A DNA stretch of 7,908 bases, from positions 1 to 7,908 of the forward strand of contig JAIRTK010000300.1 of NCBI GenBank assembly GCA_031254955.1, given 5' to 3'. This document shows positions 6,454 through 7,908 of this stretch, one piece after another. Position 1 is the first letter of the stretch. The number at the start of each line of letters is the position of its first letter. The position numbers and the translations under genes were made by a program. The notes under the pieces are model-generated. The model worked only from the letters and a program-made list of their open reading frames with translations, did not search any database and had not been told where the DNA came from. The stretch comes from Opitutaceae bacterium (GTDB lineage: Bacteria > Verrucomicrobiota > Verrucomicrobiia > Opitutales > Opitutaceae).

Positions 6454-6520
6454 CGGACGGCGGGACGCCGTCCGCCGTTGGCGAGGGGCGGGGTCGCACC
6501 TCGTCCGCACGCGGGACGCG
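6454..6520. repeat. Hairpin repeat unit (copy 3)
   Basis: CGGACGGCG-GGA-CGCCGTCCG (6454-6474) forms a 9-bp stem with a three-base loop, and CGCG-GGA-CGCG (6510-6520) repeats the same loop with a shorter stem. The GCGGGACGC core is the same as in the units near 5866 and, apart from one base, 6174, although the stem sequences differ. Confidence 0.65.
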
Positions 6521-6542
6521 CGCACTCCCCGGCGAGGTTTTC

Positions 6543-6687
6543 AAGAGCCACCAAGAGGCTCTCTGCGAGGAGGAGCCGAGTGGTCTGGCAAAGGCATACG
6601 ATGATGTGCTTGTTTTGTCGGGAGTGCTTGTTTTGTCAGGCCATTCGCCGACTCGCAGTGTTCTTTTTGGGCCTCTTGGCGGCTCTT
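6543..6687. repeat. 17-bp inverted pair flanking an 18-bp tandem repeat
   Basis: AAGAGCCACCAAGAGGC (6543-6559) recurs in inverted orientation at 6671-6687 with one change. Between them, an 18-bp unit starting GTGCTTGTTTTGTC is repeated in tandem at 6606-6623 and 6624-6641. The right copy of the inverted pair abuts the stop codon of the EEP gene. No coding function is evident. The stretch could be a small element or the ends of a decayed one. Confidence 0.6.
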
Positions 6688-7632
6688 TTATTGGTTGTTT
6701 TCAGACATCGAAAATAGCGGGGCAGTTTGTTTGAACATCACTTCGGCGGAGACAAAATAATGGTCGCTTGGGTAACGCCCGTCCCGCGTATCGCGGATGA
6801 TTTCGGCGGCGGTTGCCTTGAACTGGCTGCTTGCGAGGATGAAGTCTATCTTGCGCCCTTTTTTGTCGGGAATTTTCGCGCCCTTGAAACCGTGCGCGGT
6901 GCGCCCGGCGGCGTCCTCGCCGTGGATGACGGCGAATGTGTCCGTCAGCCCGGACGCCAGCAGGCGCTTGACCGGCGCGGTGGCGGCGGTGCTGTTGAGG
7001 TCGCCGGTGACGATGACCGGCAGGTCGGCGGGCTGTTGCTCCACGAAGGCGGCGAGCATCGCGGCTTGTTTTTCGCGGAGGCCCCGGCTCCGCTCCGACC
7101 CGCCGGCGCTGAAGTGCGTGTTGCAAAGCAGAAACTCGCGGCCACCCCGCCTGTCGCGGAGCCGCAGCCACATCACGAAACGGTTGTGGCCCGTGTTTTC
7201 CGCGAATTGGGAGAGCGGCGCGCCGGGCGTGTCGGAATACCAGAAGAAGCCCGCGCCGGTTTTTTCGAAGCGGTTTTGGGAAAAGAAAACCATGTTGGCG
7301 AGTTGGACGGCGGAGTCGTCCTTGGTGAGCGCGGGATACGCCGGCTCGAACCCCGCGAGCGCCCCGGCGAGGAAGGCGTGGTGCGCCAGGCGGTATTCCT
7401 GCATGCAAATCAGGTCGGCGTCCTGCGCGAGCAGCACATCGCGGCAGAGTTCTTTGCGGTTTGCCCACTCGCCGCCGGTGCCGTCGTCCTGTGGGGTGAT
7501 GAAGCGGACGTTCGCGGTGACGACGCGGATGGCGCCGGCCTCCTTCCGCTGCTATTGCGGGATATCCGTCCGCACAAGGGCCGTCGCGAAAGCACATGCG
7601 GCGGCAAGCATCATTCCCTTTGCAAAATTCAT
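6688..7632 (-). pseudogene. Exported endonuclease/exonuclease/phosphatase family gene with in-frame TAG
   Basis: Read from the ATG at 7632, the frame gives a signal-peptide-like leader (MNFAKGMMLAAACAFATALV), then IPQ, a TAG at 7552-7554, and then an uninterrupted 287-codon frame to the TAA at 6688. The EEP (DNase I-like) fold is complete after the stop. Numbering the TAG as position 27, it has the metal Asn in TANVRF (N41), MQEY (E79), NTHF (H173), GDLNS (D211, N213), KIDFIL (D263) and SDHYF (D290, H291). Family members cut nucleic acids or phosphodiesters or act on lipid phosphates, so the exact substrate is open. CAG-to-TAG is a single transition and the codon after the TAG is CAG, so recent inactivation is the simplest view. 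The first ordinary start after the TAG, a GTG at 7437, falls inside the domain and would remove strand 1 and N41. A truncated, non-exported product starting near 7530 is a less likely alternative. The last dozen residues may come from a repeat. Confidence 0.75.
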
Positions 7633-7716
7633 CCGAGGCAAAATGGAGTCCATGCCGGCAGCATGTTTTTTTCCATTTCTCCGACAACTTGAAAAGACAA
7701 CCGCCCGCGCTCCGGG

Positions 7717-7740
7717 GTGTAACTCAACGTTGTGTCACTC
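7717..7740. promoter_or_regulatory. Imperfect dyad upstream of the EEP gene
   Basis: A 24-bp imperfect palindrome is centred on CAACGTTG (7725-7732), with 9 of 12 positions paired. It lies about 85 bp upstream of the EEP ATG, between it and the insertion element. It may be an operator or chance symmetry; no regulator can be named. Confidence 0.25.
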
Positions 7741-7758
7741 CAGCTTTAGAGCACCTAG

Positions 7759-7908
7759 AGCGTGTCGTCATGAGATTAGCTTGACGGAGCAAACCAAGCG
7801 AAGTTAGAAGGGAAGGCTTATGGAAGCAGACTATCACCGACACGACCTAGACGATCATTCATGGAGCTTGCTGGAAGCCCATCTGCCTGGAAGACGAGGA
7901 AAGTGGGG
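7759..7908 (+). mobile_element. Left end of an IS5-family-like insertion sequence (partial)
   Basis: The transposase frame at 7820 and the drop in GC mark an insertion sequence entering from the right. A plausible left end is the GAGCGTGTCGTCATGA stretch just after a CTAG (7755-7758), a target type used by some IS5-family members. The right end is outside the window, so inverted repeats and target duplication cannot be confirmed, and the exact boundary is a guess. Confidence 0.55.
7820..7908 (+). CDS. IS5-family-like transposase, N-terminal fragment
   Basis: From the ATG at 7820 the frame reads MEADYHRHDLDDHSWSLLEA then HLPGRRGKWG and is still open at the window edge (29 complete codons). 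The pattern H-D-L-x-D-x-x-W-x-L-x-E-x-x-LPGRRG-x-WG is the N-terminal region of IS5-type DDE transposases or of their first frame (orfA). A purine-rich GGGAAGG lies a few bases upstream. Catalytic residues are beyond the window. Codon use (GCA, CTA, TCA, AGA) and lower GC differ from the resident genes, as expected for a mobile element. Confidence 0.7.
   Translation, partial: MEADYHRHDLDDHSWSLLEAHLPGRRGKW

Noticed and set aside
5818..6520. CRISPR array
   Set aside because: The repeats are short, self-complementary, irregularly spaced and differ in sequence; there is no regular repeat-spacer pattern and no cas gene.
5674..6525. Minus-strand 283-codon frame after the AraC gene
   Set aside because: It runs through several hairpin repeats and into the AraC 3' end; its peptide strings are typical of translated intergenic repeats.
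6195..6734. Plus-strand 179-codon frame in the repeat region
   Set aside because: It crosses hairpins and the tandem 18-mer and lacks coding signature; the minus-strand remnant there has the better codon pattern.
6727..7692. Plus-strand frames opposite the EEP gene
   Set aside because: They are antisense to a frame with a complete EEP catalytic set and have no domain features of their own.
1..7908. Defence system, tRNA or rRNA genes, or riboswitch
   Set aside because: I found no tRNA cloverleaf, rRNA stretch, known riboswitch core or defence-type enzyme by reading both strands, although a covariance search was not possible.

Overview
The window is GC-rich bacterial DNA with third codon positions almost all G or C. 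It carries a secreted family 2 glycoside hydrolase, a URO-D family enzyme and an AraC regulator, interspersed with intergenic repeats. This combination suggests a Verrucomicrobiota genome, perhaps Opitutaceae. That placement is inferred from gene content and style; there is no rRNA or marker gene to prove it.

Layout. Positions 1-293 are intergenic and hold a perfect 30-bp inverted repeat (41-70 and 119-148). A GH2 beta-galactosidase-like enzyme with a signal peptide runs on the minus strand (294-3431). Upstream of it on the same strand is a URO-D superfamily protein (3529-4797), separated by a short gap containing a hairpin plus T-run terminator. An AraC-type regulator (4877-5773) is divergently transcribed from the URO-D gene, so the region around 4798-4921 should hold both promoters. 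The likely logic is sugar-responsive control by the AraC protein of the URO-D/GH2 pair; this is inferred from position only.

Positions 5774-6687 have no intact gene. They hold short GC-rich hairpins with a recurring GGGA-type loop, a pyrimidine tract, direct and inverted repeats, and a decayed coding remnant (about 6240-6430, minus strand). Next on the minus strand is an endonuclease/exonuclease/phosphatase (EEP) family gene (6688-7632). Its catalytic domain is intact, but it is cut by an in-frame TAG just after the signal peptide. At the right edge, an IS5-family-like transposase begins at 7820 and runs off the window, in DNA of visibly lower GC.

I see no clearly new multi-gene system. The most informative signals are the amber-interrupted exported EEP gene, the family of hairpin repeats, a sequence module shared between the left intergenic region and the 3' end of the EEP gene, and departures from family consensus in the active sites of the two enzymes.
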